From assembly GCA_945897655.1 (NCBI GenBank), contig CAMDHB010000023.1:1-19021 (forward strand): 19,021 bases of DNA, given 5' to 3'. Positions 7,911-16,316 of this stretch are shown piece after piece. The first letter of the stretch is position 1. Every line of letters begins with the position of its first letter. The DNA is from Pseudorhodobacter antarcticus. GTDB taxonomy: Bacteria > Pseudomonadota > Alphaproteobacteria > Rhodobacterales > Rhodobacteraceae. The notes under the pieces were generated by a model. That model was not told the origin of the DNA. It saw only the letters and a list, made by a program, of their open reading frames with translations, and searched no databases. The position numbers and the translations under genes are program-made.

Positions 7911-9491
7911 TCAGGTCTGTTCGTCCACTTCGGGCAGCAAACCGACCGCCTCGCTTGTCAGGGTTTCGGCGTCATAATCCAGACCAACCTCCTTGGTCGT
8001 CTTGGCCCCCAGCGCTTTCAGCATGCCGATCTGTGACAGAACATTGCCCGGCCCCCGCTGAAGCTGCCCCATCGCCCCCTCATAGGCGGTCTGTGCCGAG
8101 CCCAGGCCCTTGCCGACCTTCTCCATGTTGCCGACGAAGCCTGCCACCTTGTCGAATAAAAGCCCGGCCCGTTTCGCAATCAACTCAGCATTGCTGTTGC
8201 GCCGCTCAACCGCCCAGACATGGGCCACTGTCCGCAGCGCCATCATCAGCGTCGTCGGCGTCGCGATGGTGATATGACGGTCCAGCGCATATTCCGTCAG
8301 CGCGCCATCCTCGCGCAGCGCCTCGGACAGGGCGCCCTCGATCGGGACGAACATGATGACATAATCAACTGTCGATCCTTCGGCCAATTGGTACGCCTTG
8401 GCCGAGAGCCCCATGATGTGGTTGCGAATGGCCAGCACATGGCGTTTGCGTGCCAGTGACACCACGGTCGGATCGTCGGAATTGACCGCCTCGGAATAGG
8501 CCGACAGCGACACTTTGGAATCGATGACCAGCGTCTTGTCACCCGGAATGCGCACCACAACGTCAGGCCGCAGCCGCCCGCCTTCGGAATCGGTCCTGTG
8601 CGCCTGTTTTTCATATTCCTGCCCCTCGCGCAGGCCGGATCGTTCCAGGATCGTCTCCAGGATCATCTCGCCCCAGGCCCCTTGCTGCTGACGATCCCCC
8701 TTCAGGGCACGGGTCAGGTTCACCGCTTCGGTCGAAATCTCCTCAGACCGTTTGCTCAGCGACAGGATTTCCGCCTTCAGCCTTTCGCGGTCTTTCACCG
8801 TCTCCTGATGAACCTCGCGCAATTCCTTTTCAAAATGGCCGACATGTTCCTTCAGCGGGGTCAGCGTCGCTTCCAGCTTTTCAAGATTGGCTTTGCTGAA
8901 GCTGTCGCCTTGCGTCTTCAGCGCGTCATCGGCAAGCTCCTTGAACTTGGCCTGCATGTCCTCGCGCACCGCGGCGAGCAGGGCGATCTTTTCATTGGCG
9001 GCGCGGGTGATGCCCTCGATCTGGGTTTGCAGGGCTGCAATCTCGGCCTTCAGGCCTTGATGCGATTTCTGCTCCTCCTCCAGCCGCGCGCGCAGTTTGC
9101 TGGTTTCCTCGGTCGCGCGCAGCATGTCGCGCTGCTTGGCCGCCACCGTTTCAGCATCCGCGCTGGCTTTGGCCTCCAACCCCGCAACGGCTGCCTTAAG
9201 ACCTTGTTTTTCCTGCTGATCGGCGTCTATCCAGGTGCGCAGCTTGGACAAATCGCCGTTCAGCCGGTCAATCTCGGTCTTGCGCTCTTCCGCCAGCCCT
9301 TCGGATCGGTCGGCCCGCGAAAGGGCCGCGCGCAGGTCAGTCTCCATCGCCGCCAACCGGCCCAGCAGGGCGTCATGTTCCTTTTGCAGCGCGGTCGAGG
9401 CGCCCGGGCGGCGAAACAGTGCCACAAGGGCAATGATCCCGAACAACACCACTGCCGCCAGCGTGATGACCGGCACTGAAAGATTTTCCAT
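7911..9491 (-). CDS. rmuC: RmuC-family DNA recombination protein
   Basis: This is an RmuC-like protein (526 aa). One hydrophobic segment at residues 7-26 (VPVITLAAVVLFGIIALVAL) probably anchors the N-terminus in the membrane. Residues about 30-260 are a charged, Ala/Glu/Lys-rich coiled coil. The C-terminal RmuC nuclease-like domain starts around 270 with QQQGAWGEMILETILERSGL and contains RLRPDVVVRIPGDKTLVIDS (306-325) and KVSLSAYSEAVN. The PDVVVRIP...VIDSK arrangement resembles the PD-(D/E)xK nuclease core proposed for the family. RmuC limits inversions at short inverted repeats in E. coli, and homologues are linked to anti-phage activity. It is monocistronic or heads the - strand pair; the glycosyltransferase gene ends 70 bases upstream of it. 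Length and domain order are typical. Confidence 0.92.
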   Translation of the reverse strand: MENLSVPVITLAAVVLFGIIALVALFRRPGASTALQKEHDALLGRLAAMETDLRAALSRADRSEGLAEERKTEIDRLNGDLSKLRTWIDADQQEKQGLKAAVAGLEAKASADAETVAAKQRDMLRATEETSKLRARLEEEQKSHQGLKAEIAALQTQIEGITRAANEKIALLAAVREDMQAKFKELADDALKTQGDSFSKANLEKLEATLTPLKEHVGHFEKELREVHQETVKDRERLKAEILSLSKRSEEISTEAVNLTRALKGDRQQQGAWGEMILETILERSGLREGQEYEKQAHRTDSEGGRLRPDVVVRIPGDKTLVIDSKVSLSAYSEAVNSDDPTVVSLARKRHVLAIRNHIMGLSAKAYQLAEGSTVDYVIMFVPIEGALSEALREDGALTEYALDRHITIATPTTLMMALRTVAHVWAVERRNSNAELIAKRAGLLFDKVAGFVGNMEKVGKGLGSAQTAYEGAMGQLQRGPGNVLSQIGMLKALGAKTTKEVGLDYDAETLTSEAVGLLPEVDEQT

Positions 9492-9561
9492 TGGGTTCCC
9501 CTGAGTGTGCCAAAGGGCGTCTTGGCCACATCTTCAGAATAGCGCTGTGCCGCCGCATTAT

Positions 9562-11430
9562 TCAACCCGCACCAGGTTTCAGGCGAACCACCTCCATCAC
9601 CGCCTCGAACCGGGCGGTGAAGCCAGCACTGTCGCCCAGAGTTCGGGCCCAGGCATCGCCCGCCAGGTGCGCCTTCATGGCGCTGTGCAATGCCCTGTCC
9701 TGACCAATCCGCGTGGCCCTTGCCACGTAATCGCGGGGCGAGGTCGCAATGCATTCCGTCAGCCCAATTGCCGTAAGCAGGCTTGCCGCCATGCGTGCCG
9801 CAAAGGCCGTCCCTTGCAGTGTCAGCAATGGCAACCCCATCCGCAGCGCATCAGACGCAATGGTGCCCGCATTATAAGGCGTGGTGTCCAGGAACAGATC
9901 GGCCAGTGCCAGGCGGGCGCGGTAGCGGTCAGGGTCCACCCTTGGGGCAAAGAGCAGCCGGTCCGCCGACAGCCCCCGCGCCTCCCAGCGGGTCGTCAGC
10001 GCCAAGCGGCTTTCGGGATTGTCGTCGATCAGCCATAGCACCGACCCCTCGACCTCCGCCACGATATCGCACCAACTGCCAAACATCGCTTCAGTGATCT
10101 TGTAGTGATGCGACACGCAGCAATAGACAAAAGCCCCCTCCGGCAACCCCACGGCGGCGCGGGTAACGCTGGGCAGAACCGGCGTGCGGCTGTCATTGGC
10201 CTGATAGCACCCCTCGATCCGCAGCGGGCGCGGTTCATAGTGGTGGTCAAGCTCTGGTGGAATGGTGATTTCATCACACAGGATATAGTCCAGTTCCGGC
10301 AGCGGGATCGGACCGATATAGCCCAGATAGGTGATCTGAACCGGCGCAGGCTTCCAGCGCAGCACGCCGACCCGCGCACCCCGCGTCAGGCCATTCAGAT
10401 CAATCAGAATGTCAATCTCATCCGTCCGGATCCGCGCCGCCGCTTCCTGATCGGTCATCGCCTTGATCGGCACATGATGATCCATCGCCGCCAGAACCCG
10501 CGCCCGGATGTCGCTGCCATCCTCGGGCGAGGCGCAGTAGCCATAAACCTCAAACCGGGACCGGTCGTGCAGTTCCAGCAGTTCGGCGATCAGAAAGCTC
10601 ATCGCATGGCGGCAAAAATCGGTGGAAAGATAGCCGATCCTGATGCGGTCATGGCGATACCCTTCCTCAGGCGACATGCGGGGGCCCACGGGTGGCGCCT
10701 TGCGGCGGATCCAGTCCTGACCGGTTGCTGCCTGCAACAGCGGGTCGTCAAACAGCGCCAGCGCCGCCAAGGGGCCGCAATTTGCCGCCGCCTCCGCCTC
10801 GGTCAAGCCCGGCACGTCCAGGTGCGCGGGTGGCCAAGCGGTCATCCTTTGACGCATATGCACCAGATGCTGCTGCACGTCTGGTTGATGCGGTTCAATC
10901 AGCAACGAGGCGCGCAGTTCTTCGGCCGCGGGGCCAAGCCGACCTTGGCTTTCCAGAACGCGGCCAAGCTGGTTGTGCAAGACCTGCCGCATCGCCGGCG
11001 GCGGCAGTGCGGCGCGCCACGCCCCCAGCGCCAGTTCGGTCTGCCCCGACGCCTCCAACGCCGTGCCAAGGTTGATCTGGGCTTCCACCATGTCGGGTTT
11101 CAGCCGCAGCGCCTCGCGGTAGGCCGCCGCAGCGCCGGCAGGATTGCCCGCCCGCATGCGTGCTACGCCCAGATTGAACCACGCAGCACAGCCCTGCGGT
11201 TCGTGGCCATGCGCGGCAAGCCAGATTTCATAAAGCTGAACCACCCCGGTTCCATCGGCCCCCTCGGCATGCCGGACCAGCCCCATCAGGTCCAACCCCT
11301 GCACGGCGCGGGCAAGGCAAGCCTGATCGCCCTTGGGTGCCGCCGCAAGGCCGCCGGGCAGGGCCAGCGCATGCCGCAACATCTGGTCGTCATCCGGCAG
11401 AGGAAAGGACAGGGTTAAGGGCATCGACAT
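9562..11430 (-). CDS. TPR protein with O-GlcNAc-transferase-like (GT41/SPINDLY) domain
   Basis: This is a soluble glycosyltransferase of 622 aa with no signal peptide. Residues about 80-185 hold TPR-like helical repeats (e.g. AWFNLGVARMRAGNPAGAAA, VEAQINLGTALEASGQTELA). From about 260 the GT41 catalytic region begins: IGYLSTDFCRHAMSFL, where His275 aligns with the catalytic-site His498 of human OGT, then IDLNGLTRGAR (343-353), a nucleotide-sugar site HHYKITEAMF with Lys444, LADLFLDTTPYNAGTIASDA (509-528) and FAARMAASLL (543-552). In human OGT the last region reads HTT; here it is GTI, keeping Thr and Asp but not the His. Start 11430 is chosen over 11457 because GGAGGT lies 6 bases upstream. 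It likely transfers a sugar from a UDP/GDP donor to Ser/Thr of protein. The divergent Ser/Thr-rich repeat gene is a candidate substrate (inference). Confidence 0.85.
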   Translation of the reverse strand: MSMPLTLSFPLPDDDQMLRHALALPGGLAAAPKGDQACLARAVQGLDLMGLVRHAEGADGTGVVQLYEIWLAAHGHEPQGCAAWFNLGVARMRAGNPAGAAAAYREALRLKPDMVEAQINLGTALEASGQTELALGAWRAALPPPAMRQVLHNQLGRVLESQGRLGPAAEELRASLLIEPHQPDVQQHLVHMRQRMTAWPPAHLDVPGLTEAEAAANCGPLAALALFDDPLLQAATGQDWIRRKAPPVGPRMSPEEGYRHDRIRIGYLSTDFCRHAMSFLIAELLELHDRSRFEVYGYCASPEDGSDIRARVLAAMDHHVPIKAMTDQEAAARIRTDEIDILIDLNGLTRGARVGVLRWKPAPVQITYLGYIGPIPLPELDYILCDEITIPPELDHHYEPRPLRIEGCYQANDSRTPVLPSVTRAAVGLPEGAFVYCCVSHHYKITEAMFGSWCDIVAEVEGSVLWLIDDNPESRLALTTRWEARGLSADRLLFAPRVDPDRYRARLALADLFLDTTPYNAGTIASDALRMGLPLLTLQGTAFAARMAASLLTAIGLTECIATSPRDYVARATRIGQDRALHSAMKAHLAGDAWARTLGDSAGFTARFEAVMEVVRLKPGAG

Positions 11431-11436
11431 CGGCTC

Positions 11437-11442
11437 ACCTCC
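11437..11442 (-). promoter_or_regulatory. Ribosome binding site deciding the glycosyltransferase start
   Basis: On the - strand GGAGGT is followed by 6 bases and then ATG at 11430. No comparable site precedes the more upstream ATG at 11457, so the protein is taken to begin MSMPLTLSF. Confidence 0.75.
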
Positions 11443-11470
11443 GGGTTGGGCTAACATTCAACGAAGAATG

Positions 11471-11489
11471 GTGAACAAGACGTGAACAA
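11471..11489. repeat. GTGAACAA direct repeat with one-helical-turn spacing
   Basis: GTGAACAA occurs at 11471-11478 and again at 11482-11489, an 11-bp period that would put both copies on the same face of the DNA. A short inverted repeat, CATTC (11455-11459) and GAATG (11466-11470), lies immediately beside it. The position just upstream of the glycosyltransferase start suits an operator for that gene or for both divergent genes. The regulator is unknown. Confidence 0.3.
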
Positions 11490-11655
11490 ATCCCGAAAAC
11501 CTTGGGGAAATTTTCCAGGGCCGATCCCGATGATTGCCTAAGGTTTGATCTGTTTTGTCTGCACTTGGCTTTGGGAATCCGGGGCCATCCGCCAAGGATT
11601 CATGGTTTCATAAGCATCCGCTGGCAGCCTTAGGGCAGATTTTGGGCCGATTGGG

Positions 11656-11670
11656 GCCCCGGACCGGGGC
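11656..11670. promoter_or_regulatory. Perfect 15-base dyad in the leader of the repeat gene
   Basis: GCCCCGG-A-CCGGGGC is a perfect palindrome about a central A, ending 47 bases before the ATG of the repeat gene. As RNA it can fold as a 6-bp GC stem with a 3-base loop. As DNA it could be an operator. No T-run follows, so it is not a standard terminator. Confidence 0.35.
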
Positions 11671-11705
11671 AGGGGCGGACGCGCCTTTCTGCGCAACCAG
11701 TGGAA

Positions 11706-11711
11706 ACGGAG
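11706..11711 (+). promoter_or_regulatory. Ribosome binding site deciding the repeat gene start
   Basis: ACGGAG is followed by 6 bases and then ATG at 11718. The in-frame GTG at 11700 has no such site and would add METERY, which overlaps this Shine-Dalgarno element. ATG 11718 is therefore preferred. Confidence 0.65.
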
Positions 11712-11717
11712 CGTTAC

Positions 11718-14700
11718 ATGTCGACCATCACTGCCCTTACGACCGCCCAGATCGCCGCGCTGAGCACGACCGCCATCGCAGCCCTGACCACGGCCGACAT
11801 CCAATCCCTGACCACGGCACAGATACCAGCCCTGTCCACCGCACAGTTCGCTGTGCTGTCAACGGCGCAGATCGGGGCGCTGACCTCGCGGCAGGTGTCG
11901 GTGCTGACGACCGCGCAAACGGCCAACCTCTCGACGACCCAGGTTGCGGCGCTGTCGTCCAAGGCGCTGGCAGGGCTGAACACCGCAGATGCGGTGGCGC
12001 TGACCACGGCACAGGCCGCCGTTCTGACCTCGGGGCAGGTGGCGTCGATTGGTGCGGCCGCGATGGCCAAGCTGGAAACCGCGGACCTTGCCGCGCTGAC
12101 GACAGCCGCGATTGCCGGCCTGACCACCGCCCAGGCTGTCGCGATGGAGACGGCCCAGTTTGCCGCCCTGACCACGGCGCAACTGGCTGCCCTGTCCACC
12201 GGGGTCATTGGCAAACTGGCAGCGGGTGACATTGCGGCCCTGTCAACGGCGCAGGTCGCGGCCCTTGGCACGGCGCAGGTCGCTGCGCTGACCTCGGGTC
12301 AGGTCGCGGCCCTGACCACCGCGCAGATGGCAAACCTGACCACGGCGCAGGTGGCCGCCTTGACCACGGCTGGCCTCAAGGGCCTTGAAACCGCAGAGGC
12401 GGTTGCATTGACCACGGCACAGGCCGCCATCCTGACCTCGGCCCAGCTTGGCGCGCTGTCGACGGCGGCGGTTGCCAAGCTGGAAACAGCCGATATCGCT
12501 GCCCTGACCACCACTGCCATCAAGGGTCTGACCTCGGCCCAGGTGGCCGTCATGACCACCGGGCAGATTGCCGCCCTGACCACGGCGCAGATCGCCGCAG
12601 TCTCGGTGTCTGGCATTCAAAAGCTCAGCACGGCTGCGGTTGCGGCCCTGTCCACGGCCCAGGTCGCGGCCATGACAACCGCCCAGATCAATGGCCTTGG
12701 CTCGGCGCAAGTGGCCGCCATGACGACTGCGCAGGTGGCCAATCTGACCACGACGCAGGTGGCCGCACTGGCCACGGGCGCGCTGATCGGGCTGGAAAGC
12801 GCCGATATCGTTGCGCTGACCACGGCAGGGGCTGCGGCTCTGTCATCGGCGCAAGTGGCGGCAATCGGCACCGCCGCCATATCAAGGATCGAGACAGCAG
12901 ATATCGCGGCCCTGACCACCGCCGCGATCCGTGGCCTGACGTCGACCCAGATGGTGACGCTGGTCAGTGCTCAGGTCGCCGCCCTGTCCTCGGCTCAGAT
13001 TGCCTCCCTGTCGACGGCGGCCATCTCCCGGATCTCGACCACGGCGATTGCGGGCCTGTCCACAGCGCAGATCGCGGCCATGACCACGGCGCAGATCGCG
13101 GCCCTGTCGTCCGGCCAGATTGCGGCACTGGGCACGGCGCAGGTGGTTCAGCTGTCCACGGCACAGATCGCCGCGATCGCCGCCGCAGGTTTCGCTGGTC
13201 TGGAAAGCGCCGAAGCAGTGGCCCTGACCACGGCCCAATCGGCGGCCCTGACCTCTGCGCAGATCGCCGCCATCAGCACCGCCACAATTTCCAAGCTGGA
13301 AACAGCTGACATCGCCGCCCTCAGCACCGCCGCGGTCAAAGGGCTGACGACCTCTCAAGTGGCCGTGCTGACGACCGCACAGGTCGCGGCCCTGTCCACC
13401 GCGCAACTGGCCGCCCTCTCCGGCGCCCAGGTGGCCAAACTGACCACGGCTGATATTGCGGCCCTGTCAACGGCGCAGACAGCCGCCTTGACCACGGCGC
13501 AGATTGCGGCCCTGACCTCGGCCCAAGTGGCGGCGCTGACAACGGCCCAGATTGCCAATCTGACGACCACACAGGTCGCTGCGCTGACCGCGGCAAGCCT
13601 TGCGGGGTTGGAGACGGCTGATGTGGTGGCCCTGACCACGGCACAGGCGGCCGTCCTGACCTCGGCGCAGATTGCCGCCCTCAGCACGGCGACGCTGGAA
13701 AAGATGCAGACGCAGGACATTGCCGCCCTGACGACCGCGGCGATCCGCGGCTTGACGCAGACCCAGATCGCCGCCCTGCGCACGGCCCAGGTCGCCGCCC
13801 TGCCAACCGCAGATATTGCTGCCCTGTCGACGGCGCAGATGTCGCGCTTTACCACCGCGCAGGTGGCCGCCCTGACCACCGAGCAGATCGAGGCGCTGTC
13901 GACCGCCCAGGTCGCCGCCTTGACCACGGCACAGGTCGGCGCGCTGCAAAGCGACCAGATCGCCGCTTTGGGCACAGGCCAGATTGCCACCCTGTCGACC
14001 GCGCAGGTGCAGTCCCTGTCGTCCGCCGCCATTGCTGCGCTGACCACGGATCAGGTCGTGGCCCTGTCCACCGCCAAGATCGCCGTGCTGACATCCGCCC
14101 AGGTCGCGGCGCTGACGACCGAACAGGTTCCCGAACTGTCCACCGCGCAAATCGCCGCCTTGACCACGGCCAGCCTTGCCGGGCTTGACACGGCTGACGC
14201 CGCAGCCCTGACCACGGGCCAGGCCGCTGTCCTGACCTCGGCCCAGATCGCAGCACTGGCCACCGCCACCATCGCCGCGATCGAGACGGAGGATCTGGCC
14301 GCCCTGACCACCTCTGCGATCAGGGGGCTGACCACCGCTCAAATCGCGGCCCTTGGGTCCGATCAGGCAGCGGCGCTGACTTCGGCCCAGCTTGCCGCGC
14401 TCACCACGCAGCAATTGCTGGTCCTAAGTTCCGCCTCGATTGCCAATATGACGACAGCCCAGATCGCATCCATGGGAACGGCGCAGATCGCGGCCCTGTC
14501 CTCGGCCCAGATCGCCGCCCTGACGACCGAGCAGGCCGCAGCCCTGACCACGGCGCAGATCGCGGCCCTGACGACGGCCAATATCGTGGGGCTGGAAACC
14601 GCTGATGCCGCCGCCCTGACCACGGCCCAAGCGGCCGTTCTGTCCTCGGCCCAGATCGCCGTTCTTGGCACAGATGCGATCGCAGCGCTTGAGACGTCCG

Positions 14701-16316
14701 AGGTGGCCGCCCTGACCACCCTCGCCCTGCGGGGGCTGTCGACCGCCCAAGCGGCGGCTTTGGGGTCGGATCAGGTTGCCGCGCTGACCAGCGGGCAACT
14801 GGTTTCCCTGTCCACCGCACAGATCCGGCAGCTAGATGCCGACGGGATCGCCGCACTGACAACGGGCCGAATAGCTGCCCTGACGGTGGCGCAGATTGCC
14901 GCCCTGACCACAGGCCAGATCGCCGCGTTGACCACGGGCCAGGCCGCAGTTCTGACCACGGCCCAGGTCGCCGCCCTGACCACGGCTGCCCTTTCTGCCC
15001 TGCCCACCGACGGTCTGGCAGCCCTCACAACCGCGCAGGTCGCAGCCCTTTCAACGTCGCAGCTTTTGTCACTGCCCACCGCCAGCTTTGCCGCAATGAC
15101 ACCGGGCCAGATGGCCGCCCTGACCACCGCCCAGATTGCTGCGATGGGATCCACCCAGATCGTGGCGCTGACCACCGGTCAGGCCGCCGCCCTGACCACC
15201 GCCCAGATCGCTGCCCTTGGCACCGCCGGACTTGCCGCGATCGAGACGGCCGATATCGCTGCCCTCACCACGGGCCAGGCGGCCGCTTTGTCGTCCACCC
15301 AACTGGCGGCACTGACCACGGCCAGCATCGCCGCACTGGAAACGGCGGATGTTGCCGCACTTGGCTCCCTTGCCGTTCGGGGCCTGACGTCGAACCAGAT
15401 TGTGGCGCTGACCACGGCGCAGGTCGCGGCCCTGACCACGGCCCAGCTTGGCGCGCTGTCCACCGCCCAGATCGCCCGACTCGCGACCGAGGATCTTGCC
15501 GCCCTGTCGACCGCACAGGTTGCAGCACTGACCACGGCCCAGATCGCCTCTTTCACATCGGCACAGGTCGCGGCCCTGACAACGGCCCAGATTGCCAAAT
15601 TGACCACCGCCCAGATCGCCGCCCTGACCACCGCCGCCCTTGCGGGGTTGGAGACGGCTGATATCGTGGCCCTGACCACAGGGCAGGCCGCCGCACTCAC
15701 CTCGGTCCAGGTCGCCTCGATCTCGCCCGTGACCATCGCACAGTTTGAAACCGCCGATCTTGCCGCCCTGTCCACCAGCGCCATTCGCGGTCTGACAACG
15801 GCCCAGGCTGCCGCCCTTGAAACCGCACAGACGGCCGCCCTGACCACAGCGCAGGTGGCCGCCCTGACAACAGCGTCGGTGTCAAAGCTGACCACAGCCG
15901 CCATTGGCGCCATGTCGTCCACCCAGATGGCCGCCCTCACGAACAACCAGATGGGGGCCCTGACCTCGGGGCAGGTCGCTGCCCTGACCACAGCGCAGAT
16001 TACCGGCATGTCCTCGGGCCAGATCGGTGCGTTGACGACGGCAGGTCTGTCGGGCCTGTCCAGCGCTGCCCTTGTCGTCTTCAGCACGGCGCAGGCCGCT
16101 GCCTTGAGTTCGGCGCAGGTGGCCGCCCTCTCCTCGACCGCCTTTGCCCAGATCGAGACGGCAGACATCGGCGCCCTGACCAGCGGTGCCGCGCGTGGTA
16201 TCACGACCGCGCAAATGGCGAACCTTGGCACGGCTCAGGTCGCCGCCCTGTCGACCGCGCAATTGGCGGCGCTGAACATCGCTGTGGTGGCGGTCCTTGC
16301 CACTGACAACTTGTAG
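11718..16316 (+). CDS. Giant octapeptide-repeat protein, segment before the amber codon
   Basis: From ATG 11718 the reading frame encodes MSTITA and then uninterrupted octads of consensus L-T-T-A-Q-[IV]-A-A, 1532 residues up to TAG at 16314-16316. Position 1 is Leu (rarely Ile/Met/Phe/Val), positions 2-3 are mostly Thr/Ser, position 5 is usually Gln (Asp/Glu in set octads), position 6 is Ile/Val/Leu. Cys, Trp, Tyr and His are absent. Charged residues cluster in fixed octads (LETADIAA, LTTAAIRG). There is no signal peptide or membrane segment, so any export must use a C-terminal or other signal outside the window. I do not recognise a named family. Ser/Thr at position 2 with Gln/Asp/Glu at 5 is a helix capping box, so short helices per octad are possible; a beta-solenoid is the alternative. 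A role as surface or secreted structural protein or adhesin is inference only. Confidence 0.8.
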   Translation: MSTITALTTAQIAALSTTAIAALTTADIQSLTTAQIPALSTAQFAVLSTAQIGALTSRQVSVLTTAQTANLSTTQVAALSSKALAGLNTADAVALTTAQAAVLTSGQVASIGAAAMAKLETADLAALTTAAIAGLTTAQAVAMETAQFAALTTAQLAALSTGVIGKLAAGDIAALSTAQVAALGTAQVAALTSGQVAALTTAQMANLTTAQVAALTTAGLKGLETAEAVALTTAQAAILTSAQLGALSTAAVAKLETADIAALTTTAIKGLTSAQVAVMTTGQIAALTTAQIAAVSVSGIQKLSTAAVAALSTAQVAAMTTAQINGLGSAQVAAMTTAQVANLTTTQVAALATGALIGLESADIVALTTAGAAALSSAQVAAIGTAAISRIETADIAALTTAAIRGLTSTQMVTLVSAQVAALSSAQIASLSTAAISRISTTAIAGLSTAQIAAMTTAQIAALSSGQIAALGTAQVVQLSTAQIAAIAAAGFAGLESAEAVALTTAQSAALTSAQIAAISTATISKLETADIAALSTAAVKGLTTSQVAVLTTAQVAALSTAQLAALSGAQVAKLTTADIAALSTAQTAALTTAQIAALTSAQVAALTTAQIANLTTTQVAALTAASLAGLETADVVALTTAQAAVLTSAQIAALSTATLEKMQTQDIAALTTAAIRGLTQTQIAALRTAQVAALPTADIAALSTAQMSRFTTAQVAALTTEQIEALSTAQVAALTTAQVGALQSDQIAALGTGQIATLSTAQVQSLSSAAIAALTTDQVVALSTAKIAVLTSAQVAALTTEQVPELSTAQIAALTTASLAGLDTADAAALTTGQAAVLTSAQIAALATATIAAIETEDLAALTTSAIRGLTTAQIAALGSDQAAALTSAQLAALTTQQLLVLSSASIANMTTAQIASMGTAQIAALSSAQIAALTTEQAAALTTAQIAALTTANIVGLETADAAALTTAQAAVLSSAQIAVLGTDAIAALETSEVAALTTLALRGLSTAQAAALGSDQVAALTSGQLVSLSTAQIRQLDADGIAALTTGRIAALTVAQIAALTTGQIAALTTGQAAVLTTAQVAALTTAALSALPTDGLAALTTAQVAALSTSQLLSLPTASFAAMTPGQMAALTTAQIAAMGSTQIVALTTGQAAALTTAQIAALGTAGLAAIETADIAALTTGQAAALSSTQLAALTTASIAALETADVAALGSLAVRGLTSNQIVALTTAQVAALTTAQLGALSTAQIARLATEDLAALSTAQVAALTTAQIASFTSAQVAALTTAQIAKLTTAQIAALTTAALAGLETADIVALTTGQAAALTSVQVASISPVTIAQFETADLAALSTSAIRGLTTAQAAALETAQTAALTTAQVAALTTASVSKLTTAAIGAMSSTQMAALTNNQMGALTSGQVAALTTAQITGMSSGQIGALTTAGLSGLSSAALVVFSTAQAAALSSAQVAALSSTAFAQIETADIGALTSGAARGITTAQMANLGTAQVAALSTAQLAALNIAVVAVLATDNL

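Larger units (their letters stand above)
11431..11717. promoter_or_regulatory. Divergent intergenic region between glycosyltransferase and giant repeat gene
   Basis: These 287 bases separate two divergent genes and must contain promoters for both unless the genes are read from elsewhere. No strong -35/-10 pair was recognised. Visible elements are an 11-bp-spaced direct repeat (11471-11489), a nearly symmetrical GGGGAAATTTTCC patch (11505-11517) and a 15-base perfect dyad (11656-11670). No convincing small ORF is present. Confidence 0.5.

Noticed and set aside
10105..11418. A 437-codon + strand open frame opposite the glycosyltransferase, and similarly 8598-9479 opposite rmuC.
   Set aside because: Both are antisense shadows in high-GC DNA; the opposite strand carries recognisable TPR/GT41 and RmuC motifs.
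11538..11804. An 88-codon - strand frame crossing from the intergenic region into the repeat gene.
   Set aside because: It begins inside the repeat array in a shadow frame and has no Shine-Dalgarno site or recognisable domain.
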